Source: Candidatus Gastranaerophilales bacterium Zag_111
Lineage (GTDB): Bacteria > Cyanobacteriota > Vampirovibrionia > Gastranaerophilales > Gastranaerophilaceae
NCBI GenBank assembly: GCA_001899395.1
Contig: MOYD01000055.1
Coordinates: 1 to 45,172, forward strand
DNA: 45,172 nt
Reading direction: 5' to 3'
A program made the position numbers and the translations under genes. The notes beneath the pieces were generated by a model. It saw only the letters and a program-made list of their open reading frames with translations, was not told the origin of the DNA and did not search any database. Positions 16,533 to 25,794 of the stretch are shown here, in pieces (the stretch's first letter is position 1; each line of letters opens with the position of its first letter).

Positions 16533-18254
16533 ATGAATAATCAAAATCCGGTGTATACATTAATTAATGAATGTCACGACTGTTACAGATGTGTACGAGA
16601 CTGCCCGGTAAAGGCTATTAAGATAGAAAACAATCATGCTTCTGTTATTCCTGAAAAATGTATTTCTTGCGGTACGTGTGTTAAGGTTTGTCCGGCAAAT
16701 GCAAAGTGTGTCCGAGGCGATTTAGAAAAAGTTAAAAATCTTTTAATTGCGCAAAAAGATGTGTATGTTTCTTTGGCGCCTTCATGGCGGTCTGTCTTTG
16801 AAAATTCAGCACAAAAAATGATTGCAATTCTTAAACAGCTTGGGTTTAAAGAAGTTTCTGAGACCGCAATCGGTGCACAGGAAGTTTCTATCCATGACGC
16901 CGAAGTCCTTAATAATATGGAAAAAGGGTTATTAATTTCAAGTGCTTGTCCTGTAATAGTTGATTATATAAGACTTTACAAGCCGGAGTACGCGAAGTAT
17001 ATTACCCCTATCGGTTCTCCGGCTAAGACACATGCCAGAATGTTAAAAAATCTTTATGGTAATGATATTGCGGTTGTATTTATTGGTCCTTGTATCGGCA
17101 AAAAAAATGAAGCTGATGAGAATGATGGATTAATTGATGTATCCATTACTTTTGAAGAATTAAAAATTTGGATTGCAGACCAAATTGGTGATATTTCAGA
17201 GATAAAAAAGGAAAGTCATTTTGAGTTTGTACCTTATAGTGCCCATGAAGGAACTTTGTACCCGATAAACGGAGGAATGAACGAAACTATAAAAAAAATA
17301 GGTGTTAAACCACAGGTTCAATTAATGGAAATTTGTACAATTCCGGCGTTTGAAAGAGCACTGGAAAATCTTGACCCTGAAAAGCTTGCGGTACCGGTTT
17401 TTGTTGAAGCTCTGGCTTGTGAATCAGGTTGTATCACCGGTCCTTGTATTGCTTCTAATAATCCTAGCATAAGTTCAATTTCTGATGTTATGTATAAGGT
17501 TAAGGTTAGGGATGAAATTCCTAAAAAAGCACAACTTGTTGTTGAGTGTGATTATTCACCAAAAGGCGTTGCTGCTTCAAATTATTCACTGGATGAAATA
17601 TCTCATGCACTGAAAAAAATCGGTAAACACACAATTGATGATGAATTAAACTGTGGCGGCTGCGGGTATTCATCATGTAGAGAACTTGCGGTTGCACTGC
17701 TTGACGGGGTTGCAGAACCTTCAATGTGTGTTTCTTATATGAGAAAAATTGCAATGCGTAAGGCTGCTGCAATGCTCAGATGTATGCCGGCTGCTATTGT
17801 AATGGTTGATAATAATATGAATATCCTGGAAGCCAACGAAAGTTTTATGAAGATGTTTACAGGTGATATGTATGAAATCTTTAAAGCAAGACCTGATGGT
17901 TTAACCGGCGCTGCAATTGATAGAATTGTTGAGTTTTCGGATATTTTCAGAACTATTTTGAAAACGGGAAAAGACTTGCATAAAGAACATTACAACCTGA
18001 AAGACAGGCTTTATGATATCAATGCGTTTACAATTGAACCAAACGAAATTGTGGGCGCGATAATTACTGATGTCACTCAAACAGAAACAAACCGTGAAAA
18101 AATTTCTGAAAAAGCAAAAGAAGTTATCTCTAAAAATATTTCAATTGTCCAGGAAATTGCCTGCTTGTTAGGTGAACATATGGTTGAAACAGAAACCCTG
18201 CTTAACTCTATTGCCAATGATTACGACGATAAACCTGAACAGGAGAAAAAATAA
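16533..18254 (+). CDS. Sensory-type [FeFe] hydrogenase (HydS/group C-like) with PAS domain
   Basis: 573 residues. Two ferredoxin-type [4Fe-4S] motifs open the protein (C14, C17, C20, C24 and C43, C46, C49, C53). The H-cluster domain follows with L1 SSACPVI, L2 GPCIGKKNEAD and L3 EALACESGCITGP. In L1, Ala replaces the first cysteine of the catalytic TSCCP, the residue used for proton transfer; this substitution is known from HydS-type (group C) enzymes, which sense H2 or redox state more than they turn it over. Then comes an extra Fe-S domain (CGGCGYSSCRELAVALLDG...C, about residues 372-405) and a PAS domain (about 420-540) that can pass the signal on. Its stop overlaps the start of the SpoIIE-type phosphatase gene by 1 nt, so the phosphatase is the likely output. 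Confidence 0.9.
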   Translation: MNNQNPVYTLINECHDCYRCVRDCPVKAIKIENNHASVIPEKCISCGTCVKVCPANAKCVRGDLEKVKNLLIAQKDVYVSLAPSWRSVFENSAQKMIAILKQLGFKEVSETAIGAQEVSIHDAEVLNNMEKGLLISSACPVIVDYIRLYKPEYAKYITPIGSPAKTHARMLKNLYGNDIAVVFIGPCIGKKNEADENDGLIDVSITFEELKIWIADQIGDISEIKKESHFEFVPYSAHEGTLYPINGGMNETIKKIGVKPQVQLMEICTIPAFERALENLDPEKLAVPVFVEALACESGCITGPCIASNNPSISSISDVMYKVKVRDEIPKKAQLVVECDYSPKGVAASNYSLDEISHALKKIGKHTIDDELNCGGCGYSSCRELAVALLDGVAEPSMCVSYMRKIAMRKAAAMLRCMPAAIVMVDNNMNILEANESFMKMFTGDMYEIFKARPDGLTGAAIDRIVEFSDIFRTILKTGKDLHKEHYNLKDRLYDINAFTIEPNEIVGAIITDVTQTETNREKISEKAKEVISKNISIVQEIACLLGEHMVETETLLNSIANDYDDKPEQEKK

Positions 18255-19417
18255 TGTTTATTGACATTGATTGCTCACAGGTAAAAAAATATAACCAAAA
18301 CGCTTTTGGAGACTATTTTGTCTCAAAACGTTATCCTGATGAGGCTAAGTTAATTGCGGTTTTGTCCGACGGGCTTGGCAGCGGGATTAAGGCAAATATT
18401 TTATCTTGTATGACTGCCACAATGCTTTTAAGGTTTGTTGAAAACCAGCAAATACCTATTCGCAAAGCAGCAGAGATTGTTATGAACTCGCTTCCCGTAT
18501 GTAAGGTAAGAAAAATAAGTTACTCAACGTTTTCAATAATTGATGTTAATGACGAAGGCAATGCAAAAATTATTGAAGAAGGAAATCCTGAATTTATCTG
18601 GATACGTGATAACGAGGTTATGACGCCGCCGTTTGAAACAATTCAATCTAAAACTTTTAAAAATCGCTGTATGAAAAGTTATAAAATCAGGCTTCAATTA
18701 GGTGACAGGTTAATATTTTGTTCAGACGGAGTTACACAATGCGGACTTGGCAACGGTAGATTAAAACTTGGGTTGCGCCGCGAAGGGCTTATAAATCTTT
18801 TGCAGGCAAAATTACAGGAAGAACCTGATATATCAAGTTCTGAGTTGTCTGCATATATAATTCGCCAGGCTAAAAATATTGAAACGGACAGACTTCCAAA
18901 AGACGATATTTCCGCGTGTGTTTTGTATTTTAGGGAACCAAGAACGTCGCTTGTGTTTACGGGACCTCCGTTTAACCAGAAAAAAGACGCTGAATACGCG
19001 AAGATTTTTGATGAATTCAAAGGCAAAAAAGCAATTTGCGGCGGTACGACCGCAAATTTAATATCACGTGAATTAAATCGTCCGATTACTATGGATAAGG
19101 AAATCAGTATAGGCAAACTCCCAAGCTGCTCATACATGGACGGAGTAGACCTGGTAACAGAGGGAATTTTGACACTTACAGAAGCATGGGAGCAGCTTGA
19201 AGAAGGAAATTTAGATATTGACAATGCTGCCGGAAAGCTGATAAAATTCTTATTAGATAGTGACTGCATAAACTTCATGGTAGGTGCAAAACTTAATCAA
19301 GCTCACTACAATCCAGCATTGCCTGTTGAGATTGAGATAAGAAAAAATATCATAAAGAAAATGGCAGCCGTGCTGCAAGATAAATATTTTAAGAAAGTTA
19401 GTGTACAATATATGTAG
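18254..19417 (+). CDS. SpoIIE/PP2C-type serine phosphatase of the hydrogenase cluster
   Basis: 387 residues. The first about 225 form a SpoIIE-like PP2C domain with metal-binding aspartates in VLSDGLGSG, LIFCSDGVTQCG and PKDDISACVLYF. A C-terminal extension of about 160 residues (from GPPFNQKKDAEYAKIFDEF, with GKKAICGGTTANLISRELNR) is not part of PP2C; phosphatases beside group C hydrogenases carry such a region, function unclear. It starts inside the stop of the HydS-like gene, so the two are translationally coupled and probably form one signalling unit that dephosphorylates an unknown partner. No cognate kinase or anti-sigma factor is visible nearby. Confidence 0.88.
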   Translation: MFIDIDCSQVKKYNQNAFGDYFVSKRYPDEAKLIAVLSDGLGSGIKANILSCMTATMLLRFVENQQIPIRKAAEIVMNSLPVCKVRKISYSTFSIIDVNDEGNAKIIEEGNPEFIWIRDNEVMTPPFETIQSKTFKNRCMKSYKIRLQLGDRLIFCSDGVTQCGLGNGRLKLGLRREGLINLLQAKLQEEPDISSSELSAYIIRQAKNIETDRLPKDDISACVLYFREPRTSLVFTGPPFNQKKDAEYAKIFDEFKGKKAICGGTTANLISRELNRPITMDKEISIGKLPSCSYMDGVDLVTEGILTLTEAWEQLEEGNLDIDNAAGKLIKFLLDSDCINFMVGAKLNQAHYNPALPVEIEIRKNIIKKMAAVLQDKYFKKVSVQYM

Positions 19418-19447
19418 AAAGCATATAGCTGTAAAAGGAAGGTAAAA

Positions 19448-19708
19448 ATGGAAAAAATCAGTGTAAAAGTTTGTTTAGGTACAACATGTTTTGTAATGGG
19501 TTCAGCTAATCTACAGGAATTAATCGACATTGTTCCTGCAAAATACGGTGACAAAGTTGATGTATCAGGTGTTCCGTGCCTTGGACTTTGTGCAACTGAC
19601 TGGGAATTTTCCAAAGCACCTTATGTAAAAGTTAATAATGAAGTTGTAAAAGAAGCAACTGTTGAAAAAGTTTTAAATGAAATAGAAAAGCAATTAGGTA
19701 AAAAGTAG
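19448..19708 (+). CDS. Thioredoxin-fold [2Fe-2S] ferredoxin, second copy
   Basis: 86 residues with C9-x4-C14 and C44-x3-C48, the same NuoE-like pattern as the product at 16269; the openings IKVCMGSSCF and VKVCLGTTCF are plainly homologous. It lies 19 nt before the catalytic hydrogenase, so it is the likely electron partner of that enzyme, while the first copy may serve the sensory one (inference). Strong AAGGAAGG precedes the ATG. Confidence 0.86.
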   Translation: MEKISVKVCLGTTCFVMGSANLQELIDIVPAKYGDKVDVSGVPCLGLCATDWEFSKAPYVKVNNEVVKEATVEKVLNEIEKQLGKK

Positions 19709-19727
19709 AAAAGGATTAAGAATAAAT

Positions 19728-21194
19728 ATGGCAACGAATACCCCTAAACAAACATCGCATTTGAAGCGAGAAATTCTTGTAAGACTTATCAAGGCTTATT
19801 TGAGTGATAATTTTGAAGAAAACACAAGGTTAATCCCTTATGATATGCGCCCGAAAGGTAGTGAAGTACCTTACAGATGCTGTATTCACCAGGAACGCGC
19901 GGTTTTAAGAGACAGAGTAATCGCGGGGTTAGGTTTATCAATTGAAGATGCTGAAGATAGCGAATTACTGTCAAGCCTTGCTAAAAAGGCTCTGGAGCGC
20001 AAAGAGCCGGAAGAACATCCGCTAACAGTACTTCATACGGCATGTCATGGATGTGTGCCGTCAAGAATTTATGTAACAGACCTTTGCCAAGGTTGTGTTG
20101 CAAGACCTTGCGAATCAACTTGCAGGTTTGGAGCAATAAAAGTTGAACACGGAAAGTCTGTAATTGACCCTTCAAAATGCAAAAATTGCGGTATGTGCGC
20201 TCAGGTTTGTCCTTATCAAGCTATTGCAAAAATTATCGTGCCTTGTGAGAACGCTTGTCCGGTAGGTGCTATAACCAAAGATGAAGACGGTTTGGCGCAT
20301 ATTGATTTTGAAAAATGTATTTCTTGCGGAAAATGCGTTAGTGCTTGTCCGTTTGGGGCGGTTCATAAAAAGAGCCAGGTTATTGATATTTTAAAAGCAA
20401 TTAAAGAAGGGAAAAAACTTGTTGCAATGCTTGCTCCGGCTATTATGGGGCAGCTTCCTTGCACGCCAAAACAGTTGAAACAAGCAATTATGAAACTTGG
20501 ATTTTCGGATGTAATTGAGGTTGCCGAAGGCGCTGACATTACATCCGCAAACGAAGCGGCAGAGTTTAAAGAACGCATGGAAAAAGGCGACAAATTTATG
20601 ACAACTTCTTGTTGTGCAGCGTACAACGAGCTTGTAGAAAAACATTTACCGGAGATTAAACCGTTCAGATCCGAAACTAAAACTCCGGCTTATTATACGG
20701 CAGAGCTTGTTAAAAAAGAGATGCCGGACGCTGTAACAGTATTTTTCAGCCCGTGTGTTGCAAAACGCCGTGAAGCAATGCAAAATCCAAACATTGATTT
20801 TGTGCTCAATTTTGAAGAACTTGGCGCATGGTTTATTGCAATGAATGTTCAAGTTGCGGATTGCGATGAAGCAGATTACAGAAAAGAATCTTCTGCTCAA
20901 GCAAGAAACTTTGCAAACACCGGTGGTGTTGCTGCTGCTGTGAATTCATTATTGGAAGATGATGAAAAAGCACAGGCATATGTGGTTGACGGTTTAAACA
21001 AGCAGTCAATCAGAGACTTGAAAAAATTTGCTAAAAACGGTCAATGTGAATTTGGCAATCTGATTGAAGTTATGGCATGTACAGGCGGATGTCTTGGAGG
21101 TTCAAGTACAATCAATGCTTATAAACCTGCATTGAAACAGTTGACAAATTATGTCAATGAATCACCGGAAATCAAGACGGTTGTTAAAAAATAA
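19728..21194 (+). CDS. [FeFe] hydrogenase, monomeric group B-like catalytic subunit
   Basis: 488 residues. The N-terminal half holds several cysteine-rich cluster motifs, including CQGCVARPCESTC, CKNCGMCAQVCP and CISCGKCVSACP. The H-cluster domain has L1 TTSCCAAY, L2 FSPCVAKRREAM and L3 VMACTGGCLGGSST, so all four H-cluster cysteines and the proton-transfer cysteine are present and the enzyme should be active. The extended N-terminus and L3 GGSST in place of GGGQP point to the group B lineage of anaerobic fermenters. It probably disposes of reductant as H2 with a ferredoxin-like partner. The maturases HydE, HydF and HydG are not in this window. Last gene of the cluster. Confidence 0.92.
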   Translation: MATNTPKQTSHLKREILVRLIKAYLSDNFEENTRLIPYDMRPKGSEVPYRCCIHQERAVLRDRVIAGLGLSIEDAEDSELLSSLAKKALERKEPEEHPLTVLHTACHGCVPSRIYVTDLCQGCVARPCESTCRFGAIKVEHGKSVIDPSKCKNCGMCAQVCPYQAIAKIIVPCENACPVGAITKDEDGLAHIDFEKCISCGKCVSACPFGAVHKKSQVIDILKAIKEGKKLVAMLAPAIMGQLPCTPKQLKQAIMKLGFSDVIEVAEGADITSANEAAEFKERMEKGDKFMTTSCCAAYNELVEKHLPEIKPFRSETKTPAYYTAELVKKEMPDAVTVFFSPCVAKRREAMQNPNIDFVLNFEELGAWFIAMNVQVADCDEADYRKESSAQARNFANTGGVAAAVNSLLEDDEKAQAYVVDGLNKQSIRDLKKFAKNGQCEFGNLIEVMACTGGCLGGSSTINAYKPALKQLTNYVNESPEIKTVVKK

Positions 21195-21209
21195 GAAATG
21201 GAAATTTTG

Positions 21210-21683
21210 ATGAAAAAGTTTTTAATTTTAAGCTTGATTGCTGTATTTGCACTTGGTACTTATGCTTTTGCAGCGCAAAAAAATGAAGATACTTATGCTA
21301 ATAATATTAAAAGTTGTAAGCAAACAAAAGATAAGGATTATAAGATAAAAGGAATCCAGAACGGTAAATGCACTGTTGAGATTGGATATGAAGAAGTAGA
21401 ATTACAAATAAATGACTTTAGTATGGAAGATGCACGTGCAGGAAAAATACCGACTAATGAACAAACAAATCTTGAAACCTTATCAAAGAGTGTATTAGTA
21501 TGTAGCTTTTCACAAGACCAAAGAAATGATATATATAATGCCCGGATGCAAGATAAGGAAGAAAAATCAGGAAGAGAATTTTTACACTTACCTGATGCTA
21601 TGGAACAAATGTATAATACAAAGTATCAGCGTCTTCTAAAAAAATACGAACTGGACGGAACTTGCAAAGTTACTAAAAACTAA
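21210..21683 (+). CDS. Exported protein of unknown function
   Basis: 157 residues with a clear signal peptide (MKKFLILSLIAVFALGTYAFA, cleavage probably after the last Ala). The mature part is hydrophilic and contains four cysteines (KSCKQT, GKCTVE, LVCSFS, GTCKVT), consistent with two disulfides in the periplasm. An in-frame ATG exists at 21198, but GGA lies 7 nt before 21210 and the n-region Lys-Lys begins there, so 21210 is preferred. I do not recognise the family. It follows the hydrogenase closely without any obvious functional tie. Confidence 0.6.
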   Translation: MKKFLILSLIAVFALGTYAFAAQKNEDTYANNIKSCKQTKDKDYKIKGIQNGKCTVEIGYEEVELQINDFSMEDARAGKIPTNEQTNLETLSKSVLVCSFSQDQRNDIYNARMQDKEEKSGREFLHLPDAMEQMYNTKYQRLLKKYELDGTCKVTKN

Positions 21684-21720
21684 TTTTAAACTAATATTAA
21701 TCTATTAAAGTATTGTTGTT

Positions 21721-22503
21721 ATGAAAAAATTATTAATTCTGGCAACAATATTTTTTTGTGTAAACTCTTTTGCCAAAGCCGAAAATGTAAAATTTATTCA
21801 GGTGACTGATGTTCACTTAACACAGAACAATGCTTTGTATCTTGAGGATTTTGTTTCTGATATTAATACAAAGTATCATGATTTAGATTTTGTTATTTTT
21901 ACCGGTGACAATATCGACCAGGCTAACCAAAATGACCTTGAAACTTTTTTGAGCATAGTAAAAAAGATTAAGACCCGAAAATATGTTGTAATCGGTAATC
22001 ATGATGTTTTTAAATCAAAAAATCTTGATAAAAATTTATATATGCAGCTTGTACGGAAAAATCTTGGGGCATATCACAGCAGCAAACCTAACTACGTTTT
22101 TAAATGCAAAGGTGTAGTCTTTGTTGTAATGGACGGAGTTAAAGAGCTTATCCCCGGACCGGGTGGGTATTTTAAACAAGCAGAGTTTGACTGGCTTGAT
22201 AAAACTCTTACAAAGTATAAGAAAGACAGAGTGGTGATAATTCAGCATTTCCCGCTGCTTGACGGGAAAGCCAGAAGGAATGAAGTTTATAACAAACAAG
22301 AATATTTGGACTTGTTAAAAAAACATAATAATGTTATTTCGGTCATTTCAGGTCATTATCATGAAAATCGGGAAGAGTTTAAGGATAATATTTATCATGT
22401 TTTGACAATGAAATTTGTTAATAACACTTATTATAAAATTATTGAAATTGACCCTGATCTTCCGATGGTTTATACGCAATTAATTGATAACAGTGAAAAC
22501 TAA
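21721..22503 (+). CDS. Exported calcineurin-like metallophosphoesterase
   Basis: 260 residues with a signal peptide (cleavage after about residue 20). The complete dinuclear-metal motif series is present: DVH (Asp30, His32), TGDN, GNHD, QHFP and GHYH. Such enzymes hydrolyse phosphomono- or diesters; the exported location suggests nutrient or envelope phosphates rather than signalling nucleotides, but the substrate cannot be read from sequence. It could be co-transcribed with the exported protein just upstream (37-nt gap). Confidence 0.88.
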   Translation: MKKLLILATIFFCVNSFAKAENVKFIQVTDVHLTQNNALYLEDFVSDINTKYHDLDFVIFTGDNIDQANQNDLETFLSIVKKIKTRKYVVIGNHDVFKSKNLDKNLYMQLVRKNLGAYHSSKPNYVFKCKGVVFVVMDGVKELIPGPGGYFKQAEFDWLDKTLTKYKKDRVVIIQHFPLLDGKARRNEVYNKQEYLDLLKKHNNVISVISGHYHENREEFKDNIYHVLTMKFVNNTYYKIIEIDPDLPMVYTQLIDNSEN

Positions 22504-22525
22504 TCGAAAACTAATATTTTCATAA

Positions 22526-22531
22526 TATAAT
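22526..22531 (+). promoter_or_regulatory. -10 box of the two-component operon, leaderless type
   Basis: TATAAT ends 6 nt before the ATG at 22538. No Shine-Dalgarno sequence is present and the -35 is weak. Confidence 0.4.
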
Positions 22532-22537
22532 TTTTGT

Positions 22538-23227
22538 ATGGGAAAAGATGCAAAAATTTTGATAGTGGAAGATGAGCAACACATAAACAGGCTCATCGAG
22601 CTTGTTTTACAGTCCGGCGGTTATTATAAAATAAGAAAAGCATTTGACGGCAAGGAAGCACTTGAACTTATAAAACAGGATAAGCCGGATTTAATTCTAA
22701 TGGATGTAATGCTTCCGGAAATCGACGGATTGTCGCTTTGCCGTATGGTTAAATCTGACCCGGTTTTAAATTCAGTTAGGATTATAATGCTTACTGCAAA
22801 AAAACTTGAAGAAGATATTTTGAGCGGGTTTGCAAGCGGGGCGGTTGATTATATAACAAAACCGTTTAGCAATAAAATCCTTCTTGCAAGAATTAATGCT
22901 CAGCTTGGAAATCTAAACAACAATGTAAAAACTTATCAAAATTTAACTCTTGATAATGAAAATTTTACGGTAAAATTGGGGGCAGAAGAAATTAATCTTA
23001 CGCATTTTGAATTTAAGCTTGTAGAATTATTTTTATCAAATGTGGATAAAGTCTTTAGTCGATCTCAGCTTTTGCAATACTTGCGCGGAGATGGCGGTTA
23101 TGAAGTATCAGAGCGCGCTATGGATGTGCAAATTCTAAACCTTCGGCGTAAATTAGGTGACTTTGGCAAAAATATAAAGACTGTACGCGGGTTTGGTTAC
23201 AAACTTACAGGAGCCATCCATGAATAA
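22538..23227 (+). CDS. OmpR/PhoB-family response regulator
   Basis: 229 residues. The receiver domain has the acidic pair Glu11-Asp12, the phospho-acceptor Asp56 in LILMDVMLP, the threonine of MLTAKK and the lysine of TKPFS. The C-terminal winged helix ends with the typical VRGFGYKL. It overlaps the histidine kinase gene by 8 nt, so the pair is one system. The target genes are not apparent; the exported phosphoesterase just upstream and the PhoR-like kinase make phosphate sensing an appealing but unproven guess. Confidence 0.93.
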   Translation: MGKDAKILIVEDEQHINRLIELVLQSGGYYKIRKAFDGKEALELIKQDKPDLILMDVMLPEIDGLSLCRMVKSDPVLNSVRIIMLTAKKLEEDILSGFASGAVDYITKPFSNKILLARINAQLGNLNNNVKTYQNLTLDNENFTVKLGAEEINLTHFEFKLVELFLSNVDKVFSRSQLLQYLRGDGGYEVSERAMDVQILNLRRKLGDFGKNIKTVRGFGYKLTGAIHE

Positions 23228-24611
23228 ACGCGATAAATTTTGGATAAATAATCTGTTATTGTTTACTGGCTTAATGCTTATTTTTATAGCTTTATCAATA
23301 TTTAACCTGCTGAAATTTAATGATTCTTATATGAATGAGGAATGTGAAGAGTTACCTATTTTCAAAAAACAGATTGAGTGGGCTATTTTACCGTATTTAG
23401 AACGCAAGGATTATGAAACCGTTCAAAAATATTGTGATGATTTTACCGGAAAGTCTGTTAAATTAAGGCTTTATGACAGTGATAAAAATTTTATTGCTTC
23501 TTCAATTCCAAATGATAATGTAAAAGTTCTTGATGAAAATTCTGTTGTTTCACATGAGCACTCCGGTAAAATCTGGAAGACCTATAAAACTTCATTGGCT
23601 AATAAAAAAATAGGTGTAGTTGATAAATTAAACGCCGGCGGCAGCACTTATTATCTTGAACTTATAGTTTCGCAGGAAGATGTGATGAAAAGTATAATTC
23701 ATGCACAATCTAATATTATTATTTTTATAATATTGTTTTCTCTGTTTTTTATTTTTGGATTTATTTTTATTATCCAAAAATTGCGGGTACCGTTTAATAG
23801 ACTTGAAACAAGTGTTAAAAAGATTGCAGACGGTGAACTTGATACAAATATTGATGTTCCGAAACTAGCAGAACTTGAAGAACTCGCGCTTTCAATAAAA
23901 AAGATGACAAACAGGCTCAAAAATCAAATTATAAGACTTAAACAACTGGAACAGTATAAAACAGAATTCCTGCAAAATGTTTCTCACGAAATAAAAACTC
24001 CTATCACTGCTATAAATTCAGCAGTAGAATTCTTGCAAAATTCAGATATGAAATTAAAAGAACAAGATAGTGAATGCTTTAATATAATTGAATTTCAGGT
24101 GAAATTTATAAATACTCTCGTAAATGATATCCTTAGTCTTTCAGAAATCGAGGCTGAAAAAGATACGGAAAGTAAAAGTTTTAAGATTTTTGATTTAACG
24201 CAATCTGTTGAAACCCTTATAAATTATACAATAACAAACGATGTTGAAATTAATTTACAAACAGATGAAAAGATAATGTATTACGGTGATGAAGAGCTGA
24301 TAACGCGCGCAATTGCCAATCTTTTGACTAATGCGGTTAAATACTCTAAATCAGACAAAATTGATATCATTTTGTCAAAAGACGATGATGAAATAAAAAT
24401 TCAGGTAAAAGATTACGGGATTGGAATTCCGGAAGAACATTTGCCTATGATATTTGAAAGGTTTTATCGCGTTGATAAAGCCAGAAGTCGAAAATCCGGC
24501 GGCACAGGATTAGGACTTGCGATTGTAAAAAACATCGTTGAGCTGCACAACGGAACCATAACTGTTGAAAACAATCAGGGGTGTATTTTTACAATCATTT
24601 TGCCAGATTAG
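23220..24611 (+). CDS. Membrane sensor histidine kinase
   Basis: 463 residues: a transmembrane segment at about 10-32, a periplasmic sensor region to about residue 160, a second transmembrane segment, HAMP (about 190-240), HisKA with the phospho-acceptor His256 in NVSHEIKTP, and HATPase_c with N-box NLLTNAVKYS, G1 DYGIGIP, F-box FERFYR and G2 GTGLGLAI. An upstream in-frame start at 23193 lies inside the response regulator gene; the ATG at 23220 has CAGGAG 7 nt upstream and is used here. The 3' end overlaps the convergent M29 peptidase gene by 4 nt. Confidence 0.93.
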   Translation: MNKRDKFWINNLLLFTGLMLIFIALSIFNLLKFNDSYMNEECEELPIFKKQIEWAILPYLERKDYETVQKYCDDFTGKSVKLRLYDSDKNFIASSIPNDNVKVLDENSVVSHEHSGKIWKTYKTSLANKKIGVVDKLNAGGSTYYLELIVSQEDVMKSIIHAQSNIIIFIILFSLFFIFGFIFIIQKLRVPFNRLETSVKKIADGELDTNIDVPKLAELEELALSIKKMTNRLKNQIIRLKQLEQYKTEFLQNVSHEIKTPITAINSAVEFLQNSDMKLKEQDSECFNIIEFQVKFINTLVNDILSLSEIEAEKDTESKSFKIFDLTQSVETLINYTITNDVEINLQTDEKIMYYGDEELITRAIANLLTNAVKYSKSDKIDIILSKDDDEIKIQVKDYGIGIPEEHLPMIFERFYRVDKARSRKSGGTGLGLAIVKNIVELHNGTITVENNQGCIFTIILPD

Positions 24612-25714
24612 ATAATCATTTTCCCGTTTTCGTAGATTAGAACATCGTCCGCGAAAATTTTTCCGCCGTTTTTCATGTTTTTAATCAAGTCCCAATGAAG
24701 TCCGGAAACATTTTTCCCGCCGGTTTCAGGGTAAGACGCGCCAACAGCCATATGGATTGCTCCGCCGATTTTTTCATCAAATAGTATGTTGCCTGTAATT
24801 TCCTGAATTTCATCGTTTGTACCGATTGCGATTTCACCGATACCGTGTGAGCCTTCGTCCATATTTATCATTGCGTTTAGAAATTCTTCGCCGGTGTCTG
24901 CTTTTGCTTTTACAACAAGTCCGTTTTCTATCCAAAGATGAACCCCTGTTGCACTGTTGCCGCGGTAGTTTTGCGGATAATCAAAATAGATTTCTCCGTT
25001 TATTCCGTCTTCTACCGGCGAGGTAAAAACTTCACCATCCGGGTAATTGTTTAGTCCGGAGCAGCTAATCCATTTTCTGCCTTCAACATTGAAGGTTATG
25101 TCTGTTTTTTCGCCTGTAATGCGAATATTTTTTACTCCGTTAAGATAGTTTGCCCAGCGGGTTTGTTTTTGGTCAAGCTCTTTGAGTTTTGCAACCGGGT
25201 CATCTATATCTAAGTAACAGGATTTGAAAAGAAATTCTGAATATTCATCAAGTGACATTTTTGCTTCCTGCGCCAGCGCTTGGGTCGGAACATCTGCAAT
25301 AACCCATTTTGCGGAGCCTTCTGCTGAGCGTTTCATAAGTTTTTCAGATAAATGTTTTGATGCTTTGCCGCGTCTTGCAAGTTTTGTCAAGTCAGCTCGA
25401 GCCATGTTTTTTGTATTTAATGGGGCGCCGATTGAAATATATTTATCAACTGTGTCATATTCAAGTTCAGTTATTGGGTCAATGTAGTCTAATTGTTCGT
25501 CTGAGGCGTTTTTTAAAAATACTTCTGATAATCCGCCGATTGCTACTCTAACAAGCGGGTTCCCGCCTTTTTCCAATACTCTTTTATAGACAGCTTTTAC
25601 TAAATCTCTCGCTTCAAAACTTTCAGCTCTGATTAAAACTAAATCTCCTTTTTGTACGTCTGTTGAATAGTCAACCAAAACTTGTGCATATTTATCCCAA
25701 ATTGTTTTTTGCAT
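24608..25714 (-). CDS. M29 family aminopeptidase
   Basis: 368 residues, matching the thermophilic-aminopeptidase (AmpS/PepS, M29) family throughout: GDLVLIRAE near the N-terminus, SGLNNYPDGEVFTSPVE, GSHGIGEIAIGTN and ILFDEKIGGAIHMAVGASYPETGG followed by SGLHWDLI. The Glu, His and Asp residues in these blocks are the expected dinuclear metal ligands. A cytosolic exopeptidase for peptide turnover. AGAGAGG lies just upstream of the ATG. It converges on the histidine kinase. Confidence 0.9.
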   Translation of the reverse strand: MQKTIWDKYAQVLVDYSTDVQKGDLVLIRAESFEARDLVKAVYKRVLEKGGNPLVRVAIGGLSEVFLKNASDEQLDYIDPITELEYDTVDKYISIGAPLNTKNMARADLTKLARRGKASKHLSEKLMKRSAEGSAKWVIADVPTQALAQEAKMSLDEYSEFLFKSCYLDIDDPVAKLKELDQKQTRWANYLNGVKNIRITGEKTDITFNVEGRKWISCSGLNNYPDGEVFTSPVEDGINGEIYFDYPQNYRGNSATGVHLWIENGLVVKAKADTGEEFLNAMINMDEGSHGIGEIAIGTNDEIQEITGNILFDEKIGGAIHMAVGASYPETGGKNVSGLHWDLIKNMKNGGKIFADDVLIYENGKMII

Positions 25715-25794
25715 AATTTACCTCTCTTTTTGGGTTTATTTTACTATATTTTTCCTATTATGTAAATGGGTAATGGGGCGAGATTACCGGATTT

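Noticed and set aside
18694-19278. 194-codon minus-strand open frame opposite the SpoIIE-type phosphatase
   Set aside because: Shadow of the real gene: low-complexity Ser/Phe-rich translation, no ribosome-binding site, no family resemblance.
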